From the NCBI GenBank assembly GCA_049314515.1, contig JBMOEY010000006.1, positions 1 to 34,463 on the forward strand: 34,463 nt of DNA. The letters are read 5' to 3'. This document shows, one piece after another, positions 26,501-34,354 of the stretch. The notes under the pieces are model-generated. The model was not told the origin of the DNA, made no database searches, and saw only the letters and a program-made list of their open reading frames with translations. The first letter of the stretch is position 1, and each line of letters starts with the position of its first letter. This stretch comes from RFQD01 sp049314515 (GTDB lineage Bacteria; Actinomycetota; Actinomycetes; Actinomycetales; Microbacteriaceae). Position numbers and translations under genes: made by a program.

Positions 26501-26956
26501 AGCCTGTCGAGTGACGTACTCTTCCCATTCCTTCGTGTACGCGAGCACCGAAGTGCGGGCCGAGGCGTTGAACGTCTCGATTCCCATCGCTTCGATTTCG
26601 TCTTTCTTGGTGATACCCAATTGGCGCATCGCCTCAAGCTCGGCGGGCAACCCGTGTGTGTCCCAGCCGAATCGGCGCTCCACCAATTTGCCGCGCATCG
26701 TTTGGAACCGAGGAAAGACGTCTTTCGCATAACCGGTGAGCAAGTGACCGTAGTGGGGCAAACCGTTGGCAAACGGGGGGCCATCGTAGAAAACCCACTC
26801 ATCGGCACCCTGTTGCGCGCGCTGACTGATGGATGCGCGGAAAGTTTCGTCTCGCCGCCAAAACTCGAGGATCTCGCGCTCGATTGCAGGGAACGAGGGG
26901 GATGGGACGACCTGGTCGGCAGCGGGACCAAACGCGGAATTCTTGGGGTAAGCCAT
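23588..26956 (-). CDS. ileS: Isoleucyl-tRNA synthetase
   Basis: This class I synthetase has about 1122 residues from the ATG at 26956; a GTG at 27001 is in frame but gives a non-conserved extension. VFYDGPPFANGLPHYGHLL holds the HIGH motif as HYGH (68-71). KMSKSLRNYPD holds KMSKS (646-650). The CP1 editing domain lies between, with TTPWTLPTNAALAVGP and the GTGIVHQAPAYGEED segment. The long C-terminus carries the anticodon-binding and additional domains. Length and motif style resemble the eukaryote-like type 2 IleRS of actinobacteria, which is naturally less sensitive to mupirocin; this is family knowledge, not tested. TAACAT (26972-26967) could be a -10 giving a very short 5' UTR, as no ribosome binding site is seen. 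Confidence 0.96.
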   Translation of the reverse strand: MAYPKNSAFGPAADQVVPSPSFPAIEREILEFWRRDETFRASISQRAQQGADEWVFYDGPPFANGLPHYGHLLTGYAKDVFPRFQTMRGKLVERRFGWDTHGLPAELEAMRQLGITKKDEIEAMGIETFNASARTSVLAYTKEWEEYVTRQARWVDFENDYKTLDITFMESVIWAFKQLHDKGLAYEGFRVLPYCWNDETPLSNHELRMDDDVYKMRQDQSVTVTFPLAGKEAEERGLAGVKALAWTTTPWTLPTNAALAVGPEIHYAVVPAGPNGAADAESGASGTGAAPGYLIAVDLLGNYAKDLGYESAEDARAAVVREIPGRELEGVTYERLWDFYADDEEYAGRAWCILVADYVTTADGTGIVHQAPAYGEEDQKVCESAGIPVRISVDDGGKFLSRFGAVAGMQVFEANKPLTQELRQMGRLLRVASYEHSYPHCWRCRQPLIYRAVSSWFVRVTEFRDRMETLNQEINWVPENVKDGQFGKWVSNARDWSISRNRYWGSPIPVWKSDNSDFPRIDVYGSLDEIERDFGVRPTDLHRPFIDELTRPNPDDPSGESMMRRIPDVLDVWFDSGSMPFAQVHYPFENREWFDTHSPADFIVEYIGQTRGWFYTLHILSTALFDRPAFRNVVSHGIVLGNDGQKMSKSLRNYPDVSEVFERDGSDAMRWFLMSSPVLRGGNLIVTEEGIREGVRQVLLPLWNTWYFFSLYANADEYEAVGRTDSSNVLDRYLLAKTRDLIVDVQGHLEGLDSTNAAAALRDFADVLTNWYVRRSRDRFWTGGAAAHDAFDTLFTVLETFCRVAAPLLPLVTENIWQGLTGGRSVHLTDWPSVDEFPADPELVATMDAVREITSASLALRKKTGLRVRLPLAELTVVSAHADALAQFSEILRDELNVKLVTLVALTETSAADFGVTSRLSVNARAAGPRLGKDVQRIIGAAKAGDWTETNGVVTAGGVELVEGEYELTLETESDGEGTRALGLVPGGGFVLLDTATTPELEAEGLARDLIRAVQDTRKTAGFDVSDRIHLDLFVLDLADAQALARAGDVDIAGETLATSFVVHSGLTAANLLELSTGLPAEWVPGLTAVSPEHIGDVAPAQFANAGRILIAVSRVNRVLNV

Positions 26957-27035
26957 TGTGCTATTTATGTTATCGGGCGTGCGGTCGCGGTTCTTCTGCA
27001 CCCGTCACTCGGACCGCAGGGGAAACGTCGATAAC

Positions 27036-28829
27036 GTGAGTGTCATGGTGGGCATCGATGCATCACGAGCGAGGAGGGCAATCGCTGCGATTTGCGGCGT
27101 GCGGGCCCTCAGTTGGCGCGTCGGCGTGTGGGGCTTCGGAGCTACCAGCGTGCTCAATCTCGTGTCTGACCCCTATGTGGATTTTCGGTCGTCGTTCAGC
27201 ATGGCCTGGGTGCCTTTTCTCGCTAGCGTTCCGCCACTGCTGTTGATGTTGATGGTCAACATGCTCGTCCGTCGTCGAATTCGGATGCGCCCGCTCATCG
27301 TGGGCGCCACCTATCTCGTGGCGTGCGGTATCCGGCCAGTCTTTTTGTCGCTCTTCGTGGACCTCGTCAACCCAGCCGAACCGAACAACCCGCTACTTCG
27401 GCCGTACGGTACCGCCGTGACCTTTGCGATTCTGGTCGTTGTTTCTTTCAGTATCAACGTCGTCGGCGACTTTCAAAGGGCAATGAACCAGATGAAAGTG
27501 ACACGAGAACGCCTGCGAGGTGCCCTCACGCTTGCTCACAGTGAACTCGATCGACCGACGCAGCGCCTCGATTCATCCGTGCGCACCATGATTGATGATG
27601 TCATTTCCGACATCCGGTTAAACCTGACCGGCCCGCGGAGTTCAGAGCAACTTCAAGAACTTGCTGACGGCATCACGATTGACTCGACGAATCGAATCCG
27701 CACTCTCAGCCGCGAGTACGCACGGCGATGGTCCAAAGTCGATTCGATTGACGCCGACTCGCCGATGCTCTGGCAGACCACAGACCTGCTGCGCGCCGCG
27801 GCCTCACGAAATGTTTACGCACCGCTCACCGTTGCGGCGCTGACGGCGGGAGCGATGACCTACGCCGTTCTCCCCCGCTCGCCGAACCCATCTCTCGCAC
27901 TCGTGCTGATTGCCATCTGGTTCACGGTGACCGCGGTTCTTTCCATGGTCGCGAGATGGAGCCACGGTCGTTTGTGGCCGTCACGGGATCGCCATGCCGT
28001 TTGGCAAGGAATCTTTTTTTACTCCTCCACATTTGTGACCGCCGAAACGGCGAGCTTCGTCACCGGCGTAGTGGGCCCGGGGTTTAACGTTCCCGTGCTG
28101 ACCCAATTTGTCGTGGCACCGTTTGTCGCAGTTGCCATTGCGGCATGCGTGGGCCTGGGAGCGGGACTCGCCGACGCGAACGTGGTCTTACTCGAGCAGT
28201 CGGCACAAACAACTGCGGAGATTTCTCGAGTTTTGGCTCGAGTCAATGCTCAGCGACTTCGCACGCAGGGTGCGGTTTCGCACTTTCTTCACGGCCGAGT
28301 GCAAGGTCAGCTCATCGCGGCTTCGCTTCTCGTTCGCACGCGACTGGAAGCAGGCGAATCGGTTGAACAAGTGCGAGAACGAATCGACAATCTCCTCGAC
28401 GAGATTACGCTTGCCGAACTAGATTCAATCGACCCACCAACCCTGCAGGATGGACTCGAGTCGTTGGTAAGACCGTGGTTGAACATCCTGAGTCTGACGA
28501 CCGAAATCTCTGATGAGGCACGAGCTGCCCTGGATGGAGATCCACTCGGTCGATTCATATTTTTTGATGTGGCCAACGAAGCAATCAACAACGCCGTCAA
28601 GCACGCACACGCGACACACGTGAGTGTCACCGCTGCGCTCGTGTCCCCGGTGGAGATAGAGGTCGGAGTGGTCAATGACGGTGTGCCTTGGCGCCGAGGC
28701 GAGGAGACCGGTCTCGGTAGTCATTCGCTGCACTCCATCACGACGTCAATGGTGATTGAGACGACCGACGCCGGTTCGGTACTTCGCGTGAGCATCCCCG
28801 TAGCCCCGGTAACATCGAGGGATTACTGA
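27036..28829 (+). CDS. Orphan multi-pass membrane sensor with histidine-kinase-like ATPase domain
   Basis: This protein has about 597 residues from the GTG at 27036, which has GGGGAAA about 10 bases upstream; the ATG at 27045 is an alternative. Four membrane helices (about 25-145) are followed by a roughly 115-residue helical soluble segment. Four more helices (about 262-378) come next. A dimerisation-helix-like segment contains HFLHGRVQGQLIAASLL (H416 or H419 is the candidate phosphorylation site, in HisKA_3 style). The ATPase domain has N-box NEAINNAVKHAHAT (N514) and G-box GLGSHSL. The family is related to NarL-partner kinases, but no response regulator is encoded nearby. The signal is unknown. 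It diverges from ileS and precedes valS by 22 bases, so it may be co-transcribed with valS. Confidence 0.75.
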   Translation: MSVMVGIDASRARRAIAAICGVRALSWRVGVWGFGATSVLNLVSDPYVDFRSSFSMAWVPFLASVPPLLLMLMVNMLVRRRIRMRPLIVGATYLVACGIRPVFLSLFVDLVNPAEPNNPLLRPYGTAVTFAILVVVSFSINVVGDFQRAMNQMKVTRERLRGALTLAHSELDRPTQRLDSSVRTMIDDVISDIRLNLTGPRSSEQLQELADGITIDSTNRIRTLSREYARRWSKVDSIDADSPMLWQTTDLLRAAASRNVYAPLTVAALTAGAMTYAVLPRSPNPSLALVLIAIWFTVTAVLSMVARWSHGRLWPSRDRHAVWQGIFFYSSTFVTAETASFVTGVVGPGFNVPVLTQFVVAPFVAVAIAACVGLGAGLADANVVLLEQSAQTTAEISRVLARVNAQRLRTQGAVSHFLHGRVQGQLIAASLLVRTRLEAGESVEQVRERIDNLLDEITLAELDSIDPPTLQDGLESLVRPWLNILSLTTEISDEARAALDGDPLGRFIFFDVANEAINNAVKHAHATHVSVTAALVSPVEIEVGVVNDGVPWRRGEETGLGSHSLHSITTSMVIETTDAGSVLRVSIPVAPVTSRDY

Positions 28830-28851
28830 CTCACGTGACGAAAGAGACGCA

Positions 28852-30951
28852 ATGGCGACCACGCCCCAGGTTCCTGAGAAACCGGCTCTCGAAGGGCTAG
28901 AAACCCTCTGGAATGCTCGGTGGGAGAAGGCGGGCACTTACCGCTTCTCCCGTGAGGGACACACGCGAGACTCAATTTTTTCCATCGACACACCACCCCC
29001 CACTGCTTCGGGTTCACTGCACATCGGTCACGTGTTCAGTTACACCCACACGGACTGCATCGCTCGCTACAAACGAATGCAGGGTTTCGAGGTGTTCTAT
29101 CCAATGGGGTGGGACGACAACGGCCTCCCGACGGAACGACGCGTACAGAACTACTACGGGGTGCGCTGCGACCCAACGTTGCCTTACGTTGTCGACTTTG
29201 TTCCGCCGTTCGAAGGAGGCGACAACAAAAGCTCAAAAGCGGCAGACCAACTCCCGATCAGTCGCCGAAATTTCATCGAGCTGTGCGAAAAGTTGACCAT
29301 CGAGGACGAAAAACAGTTTGAGGATGTGTGGCGAGCCCTGGGGCTTTCGGTCGATTGGACTCAGACCTACCGCACCATTTCTGACCAGTCGATTACCACG
29401 AGTCAACTTGCATTCTTGCGAAACATTGAGCGCGGAGAGGCGTACCAGGCGCAGGCTCCGACGCTGTGGGACGTCACATTCCGCACAGCTGTCGCGCAAG
29501 CGGAACTGGAAGACAAAGACGTGCCCGGTGCCTACCATCAGGTGCTGTTTGAGAAGTCCGATGGCGGCGGAGACATCGAGATTCTGACGTCGCGACCAGA
29601 GCTCCTTCCCGCGTGTGTTGCCCTCGTCGCGCATCCGGAGGACGACCGATACAAGGCGTTGTTCGGCACGACTGTGCGCACCCCGTTGTTCGGGGTTGAG
29701 GTTCCTGTGTTGCCACACCATCTCGCGCAACCCGATAAAGGCACCGGAATTGCGATGATTTGCACGTTCGGTGACGTGACCGACGTGATCTGGTGGCGCG
29801 AACTCGCCCTTCCAACGCGTGCCGTTATCGGATTCGATGGTCGGTTCGTGTCGGATGCTCCCGAGGCGATCGCGTCGGAAACCGGCCTTGCCGCCTATGC
29901 GGAACTCGCGGGGAAGACGCCATTTTCCGCTCAGAAAACGATTGTCGAAATGCTTCAGTCTGCTGGGCGCATGATTGGTGACCCGAAGCCGATTGTTCAC
30001 CCGGTGAAGTTTTTCGAGAAGGGTGACAAACCCCTCGAAATCGTTTCTACGCGCCAGTGGTACATCTCGAATAGTTCAAAAGATGCCGCCCTTCGAGACA
30101 GGCTGCTTGCGTTTGGTCAAGAGCTCGAGTGGCATCCGGATTTCATGCGCGTGCGATACGAGAACTGGGTCAACGGACTCAACGGCGACTGGCTCATTTC
30201 GCGCCAACGTTTTTTCGGCGTTCCAATTCCTGTCTGGTACCCGCTCGACGGCGACGGCAACCCGGTCTTCGACAAACCGATTGCGGCGACGCGCGAACAA
30301 CTCCCCGTGGACCCTTCCACCGATATTCCCTCGGGCTACACCGTAGACCAGCGCGGAAAGCCCGGCGGGTTCCAGGGCGAAGTCGACGTCATGGACACGT
30401 GGGCGACGTCGTCACTCACGCCCCAACTTGCCGGCGGCTGGGAACGCGACGAAAAACTGTGGTCGATTGTCTGGCCATTCGATTTACGACCTCAAGGCCA
30501 GGACATCATTCGCACGTGGCTCTTCTCCACGATGTTGCGGGCGGCTCTCGAGTCGAATGAAAAGCCGTGGCGACATGCTGCTTTGTCGGGGTTCATCGTC
30601 GATCCGGACAGAAAGAAGATGTCGAAATCAAAAGGCAATGTCGTGACGCCAGCCGACATGCTGGAACAGCACGGTTCGGATGCCGTGCGCTACTGGGCCG
30701 CGTCAAGCCGGTTGGGCACCGATGCCGCCTTCGACCCGCAGAATCCCACTCAGATCAAGATCGGCCGCCGTCTGGCGATCAAGGTGCTGAACGCGTCAAA
30801 GTTCATTCTCGGCGTTGACGCCCCTGACGGTGACCTTCTGACGCACGTCACGCATCCGCTCGATTTGTCAATGCTCGGCCACCTCCGCTCCGTTGTTGCT
30901 GAGGCAAGCGTCAGCTACGACAACTACGACCACGCTCGCGCTTTGAAGTGA
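28852..30951 (+). CDS. valS: Valyl-tRNA synthetase, N-terminal 699 residues (gene interrupted by frameshift)
   Basis: This frame encodes the catalytic part of ValRS. It has the Rossmann fold with HIGH at 57-60 (PPPTASGSLHIGH), the CP1 editing insertion (about 180-340, including STRQWYISNSS shortly after it) and KMSKS at 589-593. It ends at TGA 30949-30951 after SYDNYDHARALK. In relatives the protein continues ALEVTE(S/T)FFW without a break. That continuation is present in the overlapping frame starting at 30948. Restoring one G (TTGAAGTG to TTGGAAGTG near 30945) rejoins the frames as ALEVTESFFW. The likely causes are a sequencing or assembly error, or a real recent mutation. The start ATG at 28852 has GAAAGAG upstream. 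Confidence 0.92.
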   Translation: MATTPQVPEKPALEGLETLWNARWEKAGTYRFSREGHTRDSIFSIDTPPPTASGSLHIGHVFSYTHTDCIARYKRMQGFEVFYPMGWDDNGLPTERRVQNYYGVRCDPTLPYVVDFVPPFEGGDNKSSKAADQLPISRRNFIELCEKLTIEDEKQFEDVWRALGLSVDWTQTYRTISDQSITTSQLAFLRNIERGEAYQAQAPTLWDVTFRTAVAQAELEDKDVPGAYHQVLFEKSDGGGDIEILTSRPELLPACVALVAHPEDDRYKALFGTTVRTPLFGVEVPVLPHHLAQPDKGTGIAMICTFGDVTDVIWWRELALPTRAVIGFDGRFVSDAPEAIASETGLAAYAELAGKTPFSAQKTIVEMLQSAGRMIGDPKPIVHPVKFFEKGDKPLEIVSTRQWYISNSSKDAALRDRLLAFGQELEWHPDFMRVRYENWVNGLNGDWLISRQRFFGVPIPVWYPLDGDGNPVFDKPIAATREQLPVDPSTDIPSGYTVDQRGKPGGFQGEVDVMDTWATSSLTPQLAGGWERDEKLWSIVWPFDLRPQGQDIIRTWLFSTMLRAALESNEKPWRHAALSGFIVDPDRKKMSKSKGNVVTPADMLEQHGSDAVRYWAASSRLGTDAAFDPQNPTQIKIGRRLAIKVLNASKFILGVDAPDGDLLTHVTHPLDLSMLGHLRSVVAEASVSYDNYDHARALK

Positions 30952-31445
30952 CGGAATCATTCTTCTGGATGTTCACCGACGACTATCTCGAGCTCGTCAA
31001 GGATCGCGCATACAACGCTGCGCACCCGCATCAAGCGTCTGCCGGTGCTGCACTGCGGCTCGCGCTCCAGGTGTTACTGCGCTTGTTCGCACCCGTCATT
31101 CCTTTTGCAACAGACGAATCGTGGTCGTGGTTCAACGAGGCCTCCATTCACCGCGCCACATGGCCGAGCATTGATGAGTTTCCAGAATTCGGTGAGCTTG
31201 GTGTTCTCTCAGTCGCGTCGGCCGCCCTCATCGGAATTCGTCGCGCGAAGACGGATGCCAAAGCGTCCCAACGAACTCCCGTGCTGAATGCGACCATTGC
31301 GGTTCCCGCCGAACAACTTGCGCTCATTGAACAGGCTTCGGGCGACCTCGCGGCCGTGGGACACATTGCCAGCCTTTCGTTCACGACCGGAGACGAGGTT
31401 GGCGTGGTAGCCATCGAACTCGCCGTTTCGGCAGAAGAGGCGTAG
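30948..31445 (+). CDS. valS: Valyl-tRNA synthetase, C-terminal 165 residues (shifted frame)
   Basis: This frame starts at a GTG that overlaps the TGA of the preceding frame (GTGA). It encodes the rest of the ValRS anticodon-binding domain: TESFFWMFTDDYLELVKDRAY, then LLRLFAPVIPFATDESWSWF and IHRATWP. It ends with a coiled, Ala/Glu-rich tail. The sequence joins exactly to the preceding fragment with no residue missing if one base is restored, and together they give about 864 residues, the normal ValRS length. Re-initiation at the overlapping GTG could in principle yield a split enzyme, but no ribosome binding site is visible. Confidence 0.9.
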   Translation: MTESFFWMFTDDYLELVKDRAYNAAHPHQASAGAALRLALQVLLRLFAPVIPFATDESWSWFNEASIHRATWPSIDEFPEFGELGVLSVASAALIGIRRAKTDAKASQRTPVLNATIAVPAEQLALIEQASGDLAAVGHIASLSFTTGDEVGVVAIELAVSAEEA

Positions 31446-31450
31446 TCGCA

Positions 31451-31945
31451 ATGTCAATTTCGGTTCGCCGCATGAACGACGGTGACTTCTTTGAGTGGAA
31501 GCCCTTGTTTCAGCAGTATGCGACTTTTTATACCCGTCCCGTGAACGATGCGCTGGCGTTGAGAACCTGGGGTTGGCTCACGGATCCGGGGGAAAACCTG
31601 TTCTCGTTCGTTGCCGAGCGGAGGCACGTCGTTGAAACTATCAACTCCAAAGGTGAGGTCACGACGATTGAATCAAGCCATTTAGTGGGTTTCGTGCACT
31701 TCTGTGTGGTGACACGCGCTCTCGAAGCCGACGTACAAATGCAAATTCAGGACCATTACGTTGAGCCAACCGTTCGACGCAAAGGCGTAGCGAAGGCGCT
31801 GATTGAAGCGGTCAAGATGGACGGTCGTAACCGAGGTGCGGGCAGCGTGGCCTGGGCGGTCGACGCAAACAACAGGGTGGCGCGCGCAATGTCCGAGCAT
31901 CTGGGACGGCAGACCGACTGGATTATTTTCGAATCGGACATGTAG
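31451..31945 (+). CDS. GNAT family N-acetyltransferase
   Basis: This 164-residue protein starts 5 bases after the valS stop. ISVRRMNDGDFFEWKPLFQQY is the typical first strand and helix, and HLVGFVHFCVV the central strand. IQDHYVEPTVRRKGVAKALIEAV contains motif A (RRKGVAKAL), the acetyl-CoA pyrophosphate loop. AVDANNRVARAMSEHLG is motif B. Substrate (small amine, amino acid or protein N-terminus) cannot be inferred. An insertion at about 58-78 (VVETINSKGEVTTIESS) makes a longer beta-hairpin than usual. Confidence 0.87.
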   Translation: MSISVRRMNDGDFFEWKPLFQQYATFYTRPVNDALALRTWGWLTDPGENLFSFVAERRHVVETINSKGEVTTIESSHLVGFVHFCVVTRALEADVQMQIQDHYVEPTVRRKGVAKALIEAVKMDGRNRGAGSVAWAVDANNRVARAMSEHLGRQTDWIIFESDM

Positions 31946-31948
31946 TCC

Positions 31949-32182
31949 ATGCAACTTGGTACCCGCTGGACCTTTGGCACGCCGACACCTGCGCGGTTGA
32001 CCGGCCCTATTTTGGACGGCATTGCGTTGGTGGAATCGGAGATCAGTCGATTAAGCGTTGATGCAACCGAGTGGCGGTGGACACTGACGTGGCTGGAGGG
32101 ACGTCCCGTCTGTGAACTCGACGACGGCACGCTTGTAACTGTCGATGCGTTAGGTCACGTCAACGTGACGGACGCGGACTAA
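31949..32182 (+). CDS. Small conserved hypothetical protein
   Basis: This 77-residue acidic protein starts 3 bases after the GNAT stop. It contains RWTLTWLEGRPVCELDDGT, then TVDALGHVNV, which looks like a small beta-sheet domain. The first half has a helix-like LDGIALVESEISRL. No signal peptide or membrane segment is seen. I recall similar short proteins in related actinobacteria but cannot name a family or function. It is the last gene of the run before the convergent clpX. Confidence 0.65.
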   Translation: MQLGTRWTFGTPTPARLTGPILDGIALVESEISRLSVDATEWRWTLTWLEGRPVCELDDGTLVTVDALGHVNVTDAD

Positions 32183-32219
32183 GCGCAGGAACGCCGAGCA
32201 ATTCCGAACGATTCAGAGC

Positions 32220-32254
32220 GAGCCGGCAGTCCGGCCAACCGGCCGATCAGGCTC
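32220..32254. terminator. Two-tier hairpin between convergent operons
   Basis: An outer stem GAGCC (32220-32224)/GGCTC (32250-32254) encloses an inner stem CGGCC-AACC-GGCCG (32232-32245). The symmetric structure could form in both transcripts. It lies between the 77-residue gene and clpX and reaches the clpX stop codon. No clear T-tract follows directly on either side, so this is a candidate bidirectional terminator only. Confidence 0.4.
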
Positions 32255-33539
32255 AGGCAGATTTTTCTTGGAGATCCGGGGCGGCGGTCGGTCGGGTCAC
32301 AATTGTGGGTGCCGCGTTGGCAACTACCGCCTCGCGCGTGACGATAACGCTTTCGATGTGTTCACTCGACGGCACCTCAAACATGATCGGGCCGAGAACT
32401 TCTTCCATGATCGCACGCAAGCCACGCGCACCCGTCTGGCGCAGTACAGCGAGTTCCGCTATCGCATCGAGAGCATCCGGTTCGAATTCAAGTCGCACGT
32501 TGTCGAGCTCAAACATGCGCTGGTACTGCTTCATGAGCGCGTTCTTCGGTCCAACGAGAATGTCGATGAGCGCGGTCTTATCAAGTGGTGAGACGGATGT
32601 CACGACGGGCAATCGACCGATGAATTCGGGAATGAGCCCGAACTTGTGCAGGTCTTCCGGGAGCACCTCCGCGAACATGTCGCGGGTGTCGCTCTTGGAC
32701 TGCAACGGAGCACCAAAACCGATGCCGCGCTTACCGACGCGCTGAGAGATGATCTCTTCGAGTCCAGCAAAGGCTCCCGCAACAATGAAGAGCACGTTAG
32801 TGGTGTCGATTTGTATGAATTCTTGATGGGGGTGCTTGCGGCCACCCTGGGGCGGAACGGAGGCAACCGTGCCTTCGAGAATTTTGAGCAAAGCTTGCTG
32901 TACCCCTTCGCCCGAAACATCGCGGGTGATGCTCGGGTTCTCCGCCTTGCGGGCAATTTTGTCGACCTCATCGATGTAGATGATGCCTGTCTCGGCGCGC
33001 TTTACATCGAAGTCGGCAGCCTGCAACAGTTTCAGCAAAATGTTTTCCACGTCTTCGCCGACGTATCCGGCTTCGGTCAGCGCGGTGGCGTCGGCCACGG
33101 CAAAGGGCACATTGAGTCGTCGCGCCAAGGTCTGAGCCAAATACGTCTTGCCGCATCCGGTCGGTCCAATGAGCAAAATATTGCTCTTGGCAATTTCAAT
33201 TTCGTCAGCTTTGACATCAGCGGGAGCAATTGTCTCGGCGGCGCGCACACGCTTGTAGTGGTTGTAAACCGCAACAGAGAGAGCCTTTTTGGCCGGCTCT
33301 TGACCGATGACGTACTCCTCGAGGAACGCAAAGATTTCCCGCGGTTTGGGAAGGTCAAAGTCCTTCACATCATCTTGTTCAGTCTCAGCCAAACGTTCTT
33401 CGATGATCTCGTTGCAGAGTTCCACGCACTCGTCACAGATGTAGACACCGGGACCGGCTATCAACTGCTGAACTTGCTTTTGACTCTTGCCGCAGAAGGA
33501 ACATTTCAGCAGGTCGGCGCTCTCGCCCATTCGTGCCAT
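32253..33539 (-). CDS. clpX: ATP-dependent Clp protease ATP-binding subunit ClpX
   Basis: This 428-residue AAA+ unfoldase delivers proteins to ClpP. The N-terminal zinc-binding domain has C13, C16, C35 and C38 (KCSFCGK...YICDEC). Walker A is GPTGCGKTYLAQTLA, Walker B is IIYIDEVDKIA, and the ClpP-contact loop is IGFGAP. Arg-finger and sensor-2 regions (TGARGLRAIMEE) follow. AGGAGG lies 5 bases upstream of the ATG. It lies downstream of clpP2, separated by 152 bases, which may hold its own promoter. Confidence 0.98.
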   Translation of the reverse strand: MARMGESADLLKCSFCGKSQKQVQQLIAGPGVYICDECVELCNEIIEERLAETEQDDVKDFDLPKPREIFAFLEEYVIGQEPAKKALSVAVYNHYKRVRAAETIAPADVKADEIEIAKSNILLIGPTGCGKTYLAQTLARRLNVPFAVADATALTEAGYVGEDVENILLKLLQAADFDVKRAETGIIYIDEVDKIARKAENPSITRDVSGEGVQQALLKILEGTVASVPPQGGRKHPHQEFIQIDTTNVLFIVAGAFAGLEEIISQRVGKRGIGFGAPLQSKSDTRDMFAEVLPEDLHKFGLIPEFIGRLPVVTSVSPLDKTALIDILVGPKNALMKQYQRMFELDNVRLEFEPDALDAIAELAVLRQTGARGLRAIMEEVLGPIMFEVPSSEHIESVIVTREAVVANAAPTIVTRPTAAPDLQEKSA

Positions 33540-33633
33540 GGTTCCTCCTGACCTCTTCGGCTCACCGCGTCGTCGATGACTTACACGGGTTCAGAGTGAG
33601 CCTAAACCCAAAAACCGACACTTCTGGACACAT

Positions 33634-33655
33634 TGAACGAGGCGCGCCGCGTTCA
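33634..33655. repeat. Hairpin in the clpP2-clpX intergenic region
   Basis: TGAACG (33634-33639) and CGTTCA (33650-33655) pair around a GC-rich centre that contains GGCGCGCC, itself a palindrome. It lies about 40 bases after the clpP2 stop and could be a terminator or attenuator, or an operator ahead of clpX. No T-tract is present. Confidence 0.35.
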
Positions 33656-33691
33656 TTCAGAACCCGTCGCGCCCCGCGCAGTCCGACGTAA

Positions 33692-34345
33692 TTAGGCGGT
33701 TAGTTCGGCAGTCTTTCGACTGGTCAAAACCTGGTCGATGAGACCGTATTCCAGAGCCTCTGACGCGGAGAGAATCTTGTCGCGGTCAATGTCTTTGTTG
33801 ACCTGTTCTTGCGTGCGGTTCGAATGGCGCGAAAGTGTTTCTTCGAGCCACTCGCGCATGCGCATGATTTCGTTCGCCATGATTTCGATGTCCGAAGCCT
33901 GGCCGCGGTCTCCTCCAGATGCAGGCTGGTGGATGAGCACACGCGCGTTCGGCAGCGCGAGGCGCTTACCCGGTGCACCAGCGGCCAGCAGCACGGCCGC
34001 AGCCGACGCGGCCTGCCCCAGACACACGGTCTGAATCTGCGGTCGCACGTATTGCATCGTGTCGTAGATCGCCGTCATTGCAGTGAAAGAGCCGCCGGGC
34101 GAGTTGATGTACATGATGATGTCGCGGTCGGGGTCTTGGCTCTCGAGCACGAGCAACTGAGCCATCACGTCATCGGCCGACGCGTCGTCGACTTGCACCC
34201 CGAGAAAGACGATTCGGTCTTCGAACAACTTCGAGTACGCATCCATTTGCTTGTAGCCATAGGAGGTGCGTTCCGTGAACGAAGGCATGATGTAACGACC
34301 GGAGGGCATTGTCTGGCCGGAGCCGTCGAGGCGTGGAATATCCAT
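33692..34345 (-). CDS. clpP2: ATP-dependent Clp protease proteolytic subunit ClpP2
   Basis: This 217-residue serine protease subunit has the catalytic triad S114 (GQAASAAA), H139 (LIHQP) and D189 (DRDKI), with the spacing seen in E. coli ClpP. INSPGGSFTAMTAIYDTMQ forms the substrate-binding strand and helix. The first about 35 residues include the propeptide, typically processed. AGGAG lies 7 bases upstream of the ATG. It follows clpP1 by only 9 bases. Actinobacteria build a mixed ClpP1P2 tetradecamer, and the assignment as ClpP2 is by position and sequence style. Confidence 0.95.
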   Translation of the reverse strand: MDIPRLDGSGQTMPSGRYIMPSFTERTSYGYKQMDAYSKLFEDRIVFLGVQVDDASADDVMAQLLVLESQDPDRDIIMYINSPGGSFTAMTAIYDTMQYVRPQIQTVCLGQAASAAAVLLAAGAPGKRLALPNARVLIHQPASGGDRGQASDIEIMANEIMRMREWLEETLSRHSNRTQEQVNKDIDRDKILSASEALEYGLIDQVLTSRKTAELTA

Positions 34346-34354
34346 GTGTTTCTC

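Noticed and set aside
30940..30951. Programmed -1 frameshift producing full-length ValRS
   Set aside because: The zero-frame codons TTG AAG before the stop do not make an X-XXY-YYZ slippery heptamer, and programmed shifting is not known for valS. A deletion or base-call error is simpler.
32646..33551. Plus-strand open frame of 301 codons
   Set aside because: Antisense to clpX; its Phe/Val/Asp composition mirrors the complement of clpX codons.
33541..33691. ClgR-type operator upstream of clpX
   Set aside because: Inverted repeats are present, but I could not match them to a ClgR consensus with confidence.
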